12,409 nt of DNA, taken from Nitrospiraceae bacterium (lineage in GTDB: Bacteria > Nitrospirota > Thermodesulfovibrionia > Thermodesulfovibrionales > Dissulfurispiraceae). How positions within the stretch are numbered: position 1 is the stretch's first letter; the number at the start of each line of letters is the position of its first letter. A program made the position numbers and the translations under genes. The stretch is from positions 2,998 through 15,406 of the forward strand of contig PMYY01000131.1 in NCBI GenBank assembly GCA_003170655.1, written 5' to 3'. Positions 5,543-12,409 of this stretch are shown here, in pieces. The notes below the pieces were generated by a model. The model did not search any database, was not told the origin of the DNA, and saw only the letters and a list, made by a program, of their open reading frames with translations.

Positions 5543-7177
5543 TCAGATTTCACAGACGATATTCGAAAGTTCCTTTGAAAAAGTCTCATAATTAGGTGAA
5601 TAGTCTATCGGGCATTCGATAATGACAAGTTTCTTCATTGCAAATGCTTTCCTCAGCAGCTCAGAGAGGTTGTCCCCGCTATTTACTTTCATACCTATAG
5701 CCCCGAAGCTCTCCGCGTACAGGACAAAGTCAGGGTTCGAATAATCTAGTGCAAAGTTCGCAAAATCTCTGCTCTGCTGTTTCCACTTGATAAAGCCGAA
5801 GGCGTTGTCGTTCAGGACAAGGACGACGATGGGAACATCATAACGCAAGGCTGTTTCGATCTCGCAGGAGGTCATCATGAAACCTCCGTCTCCAACCACC
5901 GCCAGCACATTGCGGTCCGGCCTGAGCATCGAGGCCATGATCGCCGACGGAAGCCCCCCGCCCATCGCGGCAAGTGCATTGTCTACGATGAAGGTATTGG
6001 GAGCATAAGTCCGGTAAAGCCGAGAAAACCAGAGTTTGTATATCCCGTTGTCGAGGACGATGATATCTTCTGGCGACATTGCCTCGCGCACATTTCGCAC
6101 GATCTCTTGCGGCGTCAGCGGATATTGCTTATTGGAATCAAACGCAAGTTTACGGTCAAGAAATCGTCGCACTGCTGCGAAGGTCTGGTCATTACCTCTG
6201 GGAGCAATAAGCCCCCCCAGCTGCATCAGCGAACGGGAGATGTCGCCTGCGATGTCGATGTCGGGATTGTAGTATTTATCAACCTCAGCCTCCGTAAAAT
6301 CGATATTAATAATTTTCTTGTCGAGATTGGGATTCCATACGTACGGCGGATATTCTACGATATTGTACCCGATAGTAATGATCACGTCGGCCCGGTCGAT
6401 TCCGCAGTTCACGTAATCGCGTCGGTGGATCCCTGCTGCGTAAAGGCTGCATGGAGATTCATCGCTCAGGACACCCTTTCCCATCTGAGTATGCACGGCA
6501 TATATTCCTGTCCGCTCAACGAACTCCGTCAGGTGTCGATTGATCATGTTCCTGTGCGCACCGCCAGAAATGATGATCAAAGGGTGTTGGGCTTCGTTAA
6601 CCAATGCAGCGGCCAGTTCTATGCCCCTGGGATCAGGCGAAGGATTTAGCGCGCATCCGCGTTTTTGTATCCGCGCATCGGTCCGGCTGTCTGCAACATC
6701 CTCGGGCAACTCTATATGCACTGCGCCAGGTCGTTCCGCCTGGGCCAGCCTGAAGGCGTTACGCACTATGGTGGCGATAGTGCCCGGATCTACGATAGAG
6801 ACGGATTTCTTGGTGACAGGCTCCATCACTTCTATAACATTGATGAGCTGGAACCTGGCCTGCCGGTTCTCTCTGAGGGCTTTCTGCCCGGAAATAGATA
6901 CGAGCGGTGCGCCGATCAACTGCGCGTGAGCAACGCCGGTCACGAGATTCGTAGCGCCGGGACCGAGTGTCGAGAAACAGACACCGGCCTTCCCTGTGAG
7001 TCTACCGTGTGTAGCCGCCATGAACGCGGCGGACTGCTCGTGGCGGGTAATTATCACCTTGATAGACGAGGTGCGGAGGGATTCGAGAAAATCGAGATTT
7101 TCTTCCCCCGGCAGTCCGAAGATGTACTCCACTCCCTCTTCTTCCAGCTGCCTTACGAACAGATCGGATGCCTTCAC
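5543..7177 (-). CDS. Acetolactate synthase-like ThDP enzyme (candidate 2-oxoglutarate decarboxylase)
   Basis: A 544-residue thiamine-diphosphate enzyme of the acetolactate synthase/pyruvate oxidase family. The start is taken as GTG 7177 (AAAGG upstream), giving MKASDLFVRQLEEEG, the common N-terminus of this family; a TTG at 7210 would add 11 residues. Seen: FGLPGEENLDF (20-30), the activating Glu in RHEQ (E47), STLGPGATNLVTG (69-81), the central domain, and the ThDP motif from GDGGF (429) to NDN (456-458). No regulatory small subunit (ilvN) or acetolactate decarboxylase is beside it, which is odd for a biosynthetic or fermentative ALS. Instead it follows an SSADH-like gene by 48 bases and lies with citrate synthase and aconitase. 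That context suits a 2-oxoglutarate decarboxylase making succinate semialdehyde, as shown for a cyanobacterial enzyme formerly annotated as ALS. Family call firm; substrate inferred. Confidence 0.88.
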   Translation of the reverse strand: MKASDLFVRQLEEEGVEYIFGLPGEENLDFLESLRTSSIKVIITRHEQSAAFMAATHGRLTGKAGVCFSTLGPGATNLVTGVAHAQLIGAPLVSISGQKALRENRQARFQLINVIEVMEPVTKKSVSIVDPGTIATIVRNAFRLAQAERPGAVHIELPEDVADSRTDARIQKRGCALNPSPDPRGIELAAALVNEAQHPLIIISGGAHRNMINRHLTEFVERTGIYAVHTQMGKGVLSDESPCSLYAAGIHRRDYVNCGIDRADVIITIGYNIVEYPPYVWNPNLDKKIINIDFTEAEVDKYYNPDIDIAGDISRSLMQLGGLIAPRGNDQTFAAVRRFLDRKLAFDSNKQYPLTPQEIVRNVREAMSPEDIIVLDNGIYKLWFSRLYRTYAPNTFIVDNALAAMGGGLPSAIMASMLRPDRNVLAVVGDGGFMMTSCEIETALRYDVPIVVLVLNDNAFGFIKWKQQSRDFANFALDYSNPDFVLYAESFGAIGMKVNSGDNLSELLRKAFAMKKLVIIECPIDYSPNYETFSKELSNIVCEI

Positions 7178-7225
7178 TCTTGTACCTTTCTTATTTCGTA
7201 TATCGAGCAACCACCAGGGTTGCCG

Positions 7226-8596
7226 CTACTCCCTAACAATAACACTCTTGATATTCACAAATTCCTTCAGCCCGTAATGAGAGAGCTCTCTCCCGATCCC
7301 GGATTTTTTCACACCGCCGAAGGGAAGGCGCGGGTCGGACTTGACCATGTCATTGATGGCGATGGTTCCAGCTTCGAGACGAGCAGCTAATCGGGTCGCC
7401 CTTTCGATATTTCTGCACCAGATGGATGCTCCGAGGCCGTACTCCGTGTCGTTTGCGATCCTGACGGCCTCGTCTTCATCCTTCACAATGATGACTGGTG
7501 CAACCGGGCCGAAAACCTCTTCGGTCAGGACCTTCATCTCCTTCGTTGGATTATATACGGCGCAGGGCATAAAGAAAAGACCCTGGCTGAAGGAGTTCTC
7601 GGTTTGTATAACTTCAGCGCCCTTTTCCCTTGCATCCCTGAGCTGTTCGTTAAGGGAGGCAAGTATGTCGGGCCTGGCTAGAGGACCTATATCGGTAGAC
7701 TCGTCCATGGGATCGCCGATCTTCAGTTCTTTGAGGCTGCCGGAAAAGATGTTCTTGAATTCGTCGGCAATCTTTTCATGAATGATAAAGCGTTTTGCCG
7801 CAATGCAGCTTTGGCCTGCGTTGATCATCCGGGCGTTTACCGCCATCCTGCACGCTTTTTCGACATCCGCGTCGTCGAGCACGATGAAAGGATCAGAGCC
7901 TCCAAGCTCTAGTACGAGCTTCTTTATCCCGGCCCCGGCATGAGCTCCAACCTCCTCACCAGCCTTATTGCTTCCCGTAAGCGAAACCGCATCCACCTTG
8001 TCCTGATCGATAAGTTTAAGCGCACTCTTTGCATCAATAAGCAGTGTGCTGAATACATGGTCCGGAAAGCCTGCCTTTCCAAATGCCGCCTCGATGGCGA
8101 GCGCGCACGTGGGCACGTTCGACGCGTGCTTAAGGACAATGACATTCCCAGCGCAGATTGCTGGGATTCCGAACCTGAAGGCTTGCCAGAAGGGGAAATT
8201 CCATGGCATGATCGCAAGCACGATGCCCAGAGGCTCGAATGTCACGTAACTCTCCAACGCCTCGGTTTTAACGTACTCGGTCTCAAGAAACTTCGGAGCC
8301 GCATCCGCGTAGTAATCGCACAGCCATGCGCATTTTTCTATCTCAGCCAGCGATTCCCTGATGGGCTTGCCCATCTCTCTGGTCATCAGTTCTGCATACG
8401 TCCTGTTTTCTGCCCTGAGCTGGACAGCAAGCCGTTTTACATGGCTCGCCCGTTCTTCGACTGGCGTGGACTTCCAGGCTGGGAAAACATTCCGTGAAAG
8501 GGTGATTTCTTCACTGATTTTTTTTGTGGAGAGCAAGTTGTACTCCCGCATCACTTCGCCGGTGAAAGGATTGATAGACTGTATCTTTCTGGTCAT
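7226..8596 (-). CDS. Aldehyde dehydrogenase, succinate-semialdehyde dehydrogenase-like
   Basis: A 456-residue NAD(P)-dependent aldehyde dehydrogenase of the short Sad/YneI type, which oxidises succinate semialdehyde to succinate. It opens with SINPFTGEVM, the usual start of that subgroup. Seen: MPWNFPFWQ (130-138, with the oxyanion Asn 133), the cofactor-binding segment VSLTGSNKAGEEVG (204-217), the general base Glu 230 in LELGGSDPF, the nucleophile Cys 264 in NAGQSCIAAKR, EEVFGPVAPV, and the C-terminal LPFGGVKKSGIGRE. Nothing is missing. GGAG lies 7 bases before the ATG at 8596. It sits between citrate synthase (47-base gap) and the ALS-like gene (48-base gap), so the ALS-like product is a plausible source of its aldehyde substrate. 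Activity on other short semialdehydes cannot be excluded. Confidence 0.9.
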   Translation of the reverse strand: MTRKIQSINPFTGEVMREYNLLSTKKISEEITLSRNVFPAWKSTPVEERASHVKRLAVQLRAENRTYAELMTREMGKPIRESLAEIEKCAWLCDYYADAAPKFLETEYVKTEALESYVTFEPLGIVLAIMPWNFPFWQAFRFGIPAICAGNVIVLKHASNVPTCALAIEAAFGKAGFPDHVFSTLLIDAKSALKLIDQDKVDAVSLTGSNKAGEEVGAHAGAGIKKLVLELGGSDPFIVLDDADVEKACRMAVNARMINAGQSCIAAKRFIIHEKIADEFKNIFSGSLKELKIGDPMDESTDIGPLARPDILASLNEQLRDAREKGAEVIQTENSFSQGLFFMPCAVYNPTKEMKVLTEEVFGPVAPVIIVKDEDEAVRIANDTEYGLGASIWCRNIERATRLAARLEAGTIAINDMVKSDPRLPFGGVKKSGIGRELSHYGLKEFVNIKSVIVRE

Positions 8597-8643
8597 TGGC
8601 TATCTCCACGGAGTTTTTTTGCGGGCGACCACATGGGGTTGCC

Positions 8644-9826
8644 CTACAATCTCTGCTCTATCGGCGTGTATGCACATCCGATCTTACCGCAGTACTGGCC
8701 GACATATTCGGACGATGGCCGGTAGAGCGCGGGCTTTTCCTGCGCGTCTCCGAACTTCTCCTCGATAATATGGGAGGTCCATCCTGCAATCCTCGACACT
8801 GCGAAGACTGCCGTCATCAGGTCATGTGGGATGCCCATCATATGGTAAACCGGTGCGCTGTAGAAATCGACGTTCGGTTTGATGGTAGTCTTGCCTCGCT
8901 TCGCAAATTCCGCCAGCGCACTTTCTTCGATTGCCGTCGAAAGCCTGCACCAAGCTTCTCCACCGAGTCTTTTCTCGAGCCTGAAGCACATATCCTTAAG
9001 GAAGGCGGCCCGGGGGTCGGTTGTTTTATAGACTGCGTGGCCCATGCCCATAATCTTCCTGCCGCTGTCCAGCTGATTTTTCACCCATCCGGGGATGTCT
9101 TTTTCGCTCCGTAGTTCTTAAGAGCATTTTCATCACCTGTGCGTTAGCGCCGCCGTGAAGGCTGCCTGAAAGTGCCCCGACACCTGCTGCGACTGCCGCG
9201 TACATGTGCGCGCGGGCGGAAGCCACCTCGCGGCACGCAAACGTTGATGCATTGAAGGAATGGTCTGCATGGAGAACAAGGATGGTATCGAGGTCTCGCG
9301 CTACATCCGGGTCGGGCTGCATGCCCGTGAGCTGCCACAGGAAATTTTCGGTATGAGAGAGCAGGCGATCCGGAGCCACTGGCGCAAGGCCTTTGCGTAT
9401 CCTGTCCCATCCTGCCACTAGGGAGGAGATCCGGGAGATAAGCCTGACAGACATATCAATGTTTGCTTCGCGCGTCTCCGTTTCCAGCTCGGCATCGGCC
9501 ATTGCGAGAAGAGGAACAGCAGCCTGCAGCACATCCATCGGGCAGGCACCCTTGGGCAGCAGCTTCAGACTCTCAAAAACAAAGCCGGAGACATCCCGTG
9601 CTTCAGTCAGCAGTTTCTTGAAGCCCTCCAGCTGGTCCGTTGATGGAAGCCAATCGTGCAGGAGCAGATAAGCGGTTTCCTCGAAGGTAGAATGCATGGC
9701 GAGGTCCTCGATCCGATAGCCGCGGTAAATAAGTATTCCGTTGGTTCCGTCGACGTGGCTGATCCTCGTATCCGCTACTGTAACGCCACGCAGACCTATG
9801 TTCTTTACATGATCTGTTTCAGTCAT
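8644..9826 (-). pseudogene. Citrate synthase, broken by one frameshift
   Basis: Condenses oxaloacetate and acetyl-CoA to citrate (or propionyl-CoA, if a methylcitrate synthase). The first frame runs from ATG 9826 through LHADHSFNASTF (about 185-196) and the active-site SGSLHGGAN (His 224), then leaves the family pattern after KMLL and stops at 9026. The second part, in another frame, carries GMGHAVYK, the catalytic Asp in NVDFYSAP, SRIAGW and the usual C-terminal EYVG...YTPIEQR. Dropping one A (minus strand, within TTAAG at about 9118-9121) gives KMLLELRSEKDIPGW and a continuous 393-residue protein of normal length. All catalytic residues remain, so this may be a recent mutation or a read error. 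The start has no clear ribosome site and lies 20 bases after the DsrE-like gene. Confidence 0.88.
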
Positions 9827-9846
9827 TTATTAATCAAGCAGCAGCC

Positions 9847-10203
9847 TTAGAAAGTTAATACCTGCGACTCTGCGGCAAGGCTTATAAGCTTTGGCGCCTT
9901 CTCGAACCGCGCAGACGCAACGAGGTCGTCCGGTCCGATCTGCCTGGAGTTGGCACAGGGCGTGCACACGAGGATCGGCACCTCGGCTTTTATGAGATAG
10001 TCCAGCAGCGGTTTCAGTTCGTCGCCGGTTGGGGATCTCATATAATCGACCATGCCGATCTTGGCAATCGTCACCCCGTCCTCGATCAGAAAGATATTCA
10101 CTTCATGCCCTTCCTCTTTCGCGACCTTGGCCAGATGAATGCATCTCGTGGCCCTCACCGGATCGTCCGTGCCTCTGCTCAAGATAAAGAGAAATTTCGC
10201 CAT
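9847..10203 (-). CDS. DsrE/DsrF-like family protein
   Basis: A 118-residue cytosolic protein of the DsrE/F-like fold (COG2044-type, often called predicted peroxiredoxin), related to sulfur-carrier proteins. It opens AKFLFILSRGTDDPVRATRCIHLAK, followed by VNIFLIEDGV and ending in a CTPCANSRQIGP segment, which holds a Cys pair spaced C-x2-C at the position where family members often carry a reactive Cys. Start at ATG 10203 is set by AAGGAGGT directly upstream; an in-frame start at 10230 is less likely. It lies between the aconitase-family gene (48 bases) and citrate synthase (20 bases), so it is co-transcribed with them. Its role there is unknown; thiol or persulfide handling near an Fe-S enzyme is a guess. 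Confidence 0.86.
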   Translation of the reverse strand: MAKFLFILSRGTDDPVRATRCIHLAKVAKEEGHEVNIFLIEDGVTIAKIGMVDYMRSPTGDELKPLLDYLIKAEVPILVCTPCANSRQIGPDDLVASARFEKAPKLISLAAESQVLTF

Positions 10204-10207
10204 CTCA

Positions 10208-10215
10208 ACCTCCTT
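10208..10215 (-). promoter_or_regulatory. Ribosome binding site deciding the DsrE-like start
   Basis: Minus-strand AAGGAGGT, a consensus Shine-Dalgarno, 4 bases before the ATG at 10203. It excludes the in-frame start at 10230. Confidence 0.7.
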
Positions 10216-10251
10216 AATATGTCGGTCCAATGTCCGAATAAATTCAACGGG

Positions 10252-12183
10252 CTAACCCCGCGTAATGATTTCACTTTTCACATAATTTAGCGTTCCACCT
10301 GCAAGCAGATGCCTTCTCTGTCTTATGGACAGATCCAGGACCGTATTAATAGTCCGCCCATTCACCTCAACAGGGATTTCCCAGTCACCTCTCTCGATTT
10401 TCGTCTTGATATCTCGGAACACCATCTTGGTATCCTTCCTGAGGATATCATATTCTTCGGGATCGGCAAAGGTGAGTGGGAGAATGCCGGAGTTGCAGAG
10501 GTTCGATTTGTGTATACGGGCAAAGCTCTTTACGATTTTAGCGCGGACCCCCAGATAGCGCGGGACCAGTGCGGCATGCTCGCGGCTCGAACCCTGGCCG
10601 TAATTCTCGCCTCCGACAACGATCGTCTGACCTTTCATTAGGCATTCCGTTGCAATTTGAGTTGAGATCGATTCAAAGACATGTTCGCTGATCGCAGGGA
10701 TGTTCAAACGGAGAGGAAGAATTTCATTGCCTGCGGGCATGATTGTATCGGTCGATATGTTGTCCCCTACCCTGATCACAACCTCCGCCTCAAGTGTATC
10801 AGGAAGCGATGATAGTTCGGGTAAAGGCTTGATGTTCGGTACGCGAACCACCGGTGTCTTCATAAGTTCGGAGGATGGAAACACGATCGATCTCTCGTCG
10901 ATTATGTAATGCGCGGGGTCCTCTATTTTTGGAGATTTCATTTCTACTGCAAGGTCGCGCGGGTCGGTGATTCTCCCCTTCAATCCCGCCGCGGCAGCCG
11001 TTTCCGGTGAGCAGAGATACACCTTGTCATCCTTCGTCCCCGACCTGCCGGGAAAGTTTCTCGGGAATGTCCTCAGGCTCACCTCGCCGGTCCCGGGCGC
11101 TTGGTCCATGCCGATGCATCCCTGGCAGCCCGGTTCATGCAGCCGCACCCCCGACGAAATAAACGCCATCAAGCCGCCTGACTGGGCGACGTTTTCGAGC
11201 ACCTGACGGCTGCCGGGATTAACATGGAAGCTGACAGCCGGATGAACGCGGTGGCCTTCGAGCATCTTCCCCGTTACCATCAGGTCCCTGAAAGATGAAT
11301 TAACGCTGCTCCCTACGATCACCTGGTCCACCTTGATTCCAGCCACTTCATGGACGGTGACAACATTACCCGGAGACGACGGCCTGGCTATGAGCGGTTC
11401 GATCTTTGAAAGGTCGATCTCATCCTGCTCGTCATACTCAGTTCCATCGTCTGCGGCAAGAGGTATCCATGCATCTACCCGTCCTTGTGCAACCAGATAC
11501 TCCTCGTCCTCCCATCGGACGGAAAGATGGAGCTTGTTGCGCCTGTTTCCGTGCCCATGTTGCCGATGGTCTCGCGGTCTGTTGCGGACAGTGATTTCGC
11601 TCCGGGACCGTAATATTCAATGATCCTCCGACGCTGCGGCGTCTGAGCATCTCCAGAATAACGTCTTTGGCGCTAACCCAATCCGGAAGCTTGCCGATGA
11701 GCCTGACCCCGAGCACCTTCGGGCAGGGTAAAAAATAGGGATACCATGCCATGGCGAGGGCCGCGTCCAGGCCGCCAGCGCCAATTCCGAGCGTGGGAAT
11801 GCCGGCAGCCCCAGGGGTATGACTATCGGCGCCCGAAAGCGTTTTGCCCGGGACGCCGAAGCGCTCCATATGAACCTGGTGAGAAACCCCGTTGCCAGGC
11901 CTGCTGAAATGGATCCCGTACCTCGCGGCAGCGGTCTGGAGAAACCTGTGATCATCGGCAATCTTGCTGTCTGTCTGCAGCAAGTTGTGGTCCACATAGT
12001 GGGCCGCCAACTCGACCCTCACCCGATCGAGGCCTAGGGCCTCGAACTCCACAGCATGGCTAGAGTCCCGGTCGCGTCCTGAAGCAGGGCGTGTTCTATC
12101 CTGACGCCAATCTCCGCATCTGCGTGCATATCGCCCTCTGCAAGATGGGATTCCAATATCTTATGAGTCAGGGTTCTTTTCAT
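10252..12183 (-). pseudogene. Aconitate hydratase family gene, multiply frameshifted
   Basis: Aconitase interconverts citrate and isocitrate through a [4Fe-4S] cluster. The intended protein would have about 640 residues, right for the bacterial aconitase of this type, but needs three frame changes: near 12047-12054 (after QDATGTLAML), near 11621-11633 (after EMLRRRSV, where about four codons of the usual KGGVG segment are also gone), and near 11501-11505 (restored form RTREYLVAQGR). Between breaks the family pattern is clear: HFSRPGNG, VHMERFGVPGKT, DSHTP, NMGTETGATSSIFPSD, FPGRSGTKD, the swivel domain GGENYGQGSSREHAAL and SFARIHKSN. The first cluster Cys of GSCTNS is Ser here (GSSVNS), while the C-x2-C pair (GCQGC) is kept; the usual CHQVH reads SHQVH. 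Start ATG 12183 gives MKRTLTHKILESHLAEG; its ribosome site is poor. Most likely a decaying gene. Confidence 0.88.
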
Positions 12184-12204
12184 GCGTTTTAACCGTTGGA
12201 AATT

Positions 12205-12222
12205 CTGTTTTGAAACAAACAG
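12205..12222. repeat. Inverted repeat upstream of the aconitase-family start
   Basis: CTGTTT (12205-12210) and AAACAG (12217-12222) form a perfect 6-base dyad with a 6-base centre, about 22 bases before the ATG at 12183. It is AT-rich and could be a weak hairpin or an operator. No T-run makes it a terminator. Confidence 0.3.
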
Positions 12223-12223
12223 T

Positions 12224-12325
12224 TTACCGCTCAATTTCATGATACCGAAGGTCCCCCGCAGATGCAAGATTTCGGACCATCTCCAAGTCCTCGTCCCGCC
12301 ACCCAGGCATGTAAATAATATTCAT
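12224..12325 (-). CDS. Possible 33-residue small protein or leader peptide
   Basis: An ATG at 12325 is preceded by GTAGGAG at a 6-base distance, one of the better ribosome sites in the window. The frame reads MNIIYMPGWRDEDLEMV, continues with a charged stretch, and stops at 12224, 40 bases before the aconitase-family start. I do not recognise it, and it has no hydrophobic segment or metal motif. It could be a short real protein, a leader whose translation affects the downstream gene, or the remnant N-terminus of a decayed gene. It is short enough that chance cannot be excluded. Confidence 0.4.
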   Translation of the reverse strand: MNIIYMPGWRDEDLEMVRNLASAGDLRYHEIER

Positions 12326-12374
12326 ATGTTGCTCCTACTGGTTTCATATATTATTTAGACCTGCGATTCAGACA

Positions 12375-12409
12375 CTACGAGAAGGCACCCAGAATCTCTT
12401 TTGCTGTTT
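12375..12409 (-). CDS. Possible C-terminal tail of an upstream gene
   Basis: One minus-strand frame enters from the right edge reading TAKEILGAFS and then stops (TAG, 12375-12377). This looks like an ordinary helical protein C-terminus, with about 50 bases before the next ribosome site. Ten residues are too few to identify it. The other frames also end soon, so the frame choice is a guess. Confidence 0.22.
   Translation of the reverse strand, partial: TAKEILGAFS

Noticed and set aside
6107..6649. Long plus-strand open frame of 180 codons inside the ALS-like gene
   Set aside because: It is antisense to a clear ThDP-enzyme gene, shows no family motifs, and has no ribosome site; a codon-bias shadow.
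6665..7390. Plus-strand open frame of 241 codons across the ALS-like/ALDH junction
   Set aside because: It overlaps two solid minus-strand genes and has a low-complexity, motif-free translation.
7940..8497. Plus-strand open frame of 185 codons inside the aldehyde dehydrogenase gene
   Set aside because: Antisense shadow of an intact dehydrogenase with all catalytic residues.
9111..9125. Programmed +1 frameshifting in citrate synthase
   Set aside because: The site does not match known +1 recoding signals, citrate synthases are not known to use recoding, and a neighbouring gene carries several plain lesions; kept only as a remote option.
12340..12360. Minus-strand TAATAT as a promoter for the aconitase-led cluster
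   Set aside because: No -35-like hexamer at 16-18 bases and the AT-rich context makes a chance match likely.

Overview
The window reads as part of a bacterial chromosome of moderate GC. It is almost entirely minus-strand, with one plus-strand gene. Gene content points to an anaerobic, probably syntrophic or sulfate-reducer-like bacterium of the former Deltaproteobacteria (Desulfobacterota): a ferredoxin-dependent aryl-pyruvate oxidoreductase with a phenylacetate-CoA-ligase-type enzyme, a DsrE-like protein, a small PilZ protein, and ALS-like, succinate-semialdehyde-dehydrogenase-like and aconitase proteins of kinds common in that group. This taxonomic reading is inference from gene content only.

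Layout, left to right. Positions 1-3370 hold a three-gene minus-strand operon, iorA-iorB-paaK (paaK runs off the left edge). Both junctions are 4-base start/stop overlaps, and a good sigma70-type promoter lies in front of iorA (3415-3444). It should turn aromatic 2-oxoacids from amino acid breakdown into aryl-acetyl-CoA and reduced ferredoxin, with the ligase linking aryl-acetate and aryl-acetyl-CoA. A class I methyltransferase with its own extended -10 promoter follows (3454-4086). Divergent from it is a single-domain PilZ gene (4317-4595, plus strand). Two small minus-strand genes come next: a one-helix membrane protein with a zinc-ribbon-like Cys/His set (4658-4846) and a 120-residue protein with two cysteine clusters (5037-5399).

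Positions 5543-12183 hold a collinear minus-strand cluster, in transcription order: aconitase-family gene, DsrE-like protein, citrate synthase, succinate-semialdehyde-dehydrogenase-like aldehyde dehydrogenase, and acetolactate-synthase-like ThDP enzyme. Gaps are only 20-48 bases. The pairing of an ALS-like protein with an SSADH next to citrate synthase and aconitase resembles the 2-oxoglutarate decarboxylase/SSADH bypass of the TCA cycle known from cyanobacteria. I regard this as the most interesting hypothesis in the window.

The two TCA-entry genes are broken as given. Citrate synthase has one 1-nt frameshift. The aconitase-family gene has three frame breaks, a small internal loss, and Ser in place of one cysteine ligand of its iron-sulfur cluster. 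The other genes in the cluster are intact. This could be real decay, sequencing error, or both; the Cys-to-Ser change and the missing codons favour decay for aconitase. No tRNA, rRNA, CRISPR array, IS element or attachment site was seen, and no gene-free stretch exceeds about 230 bases.
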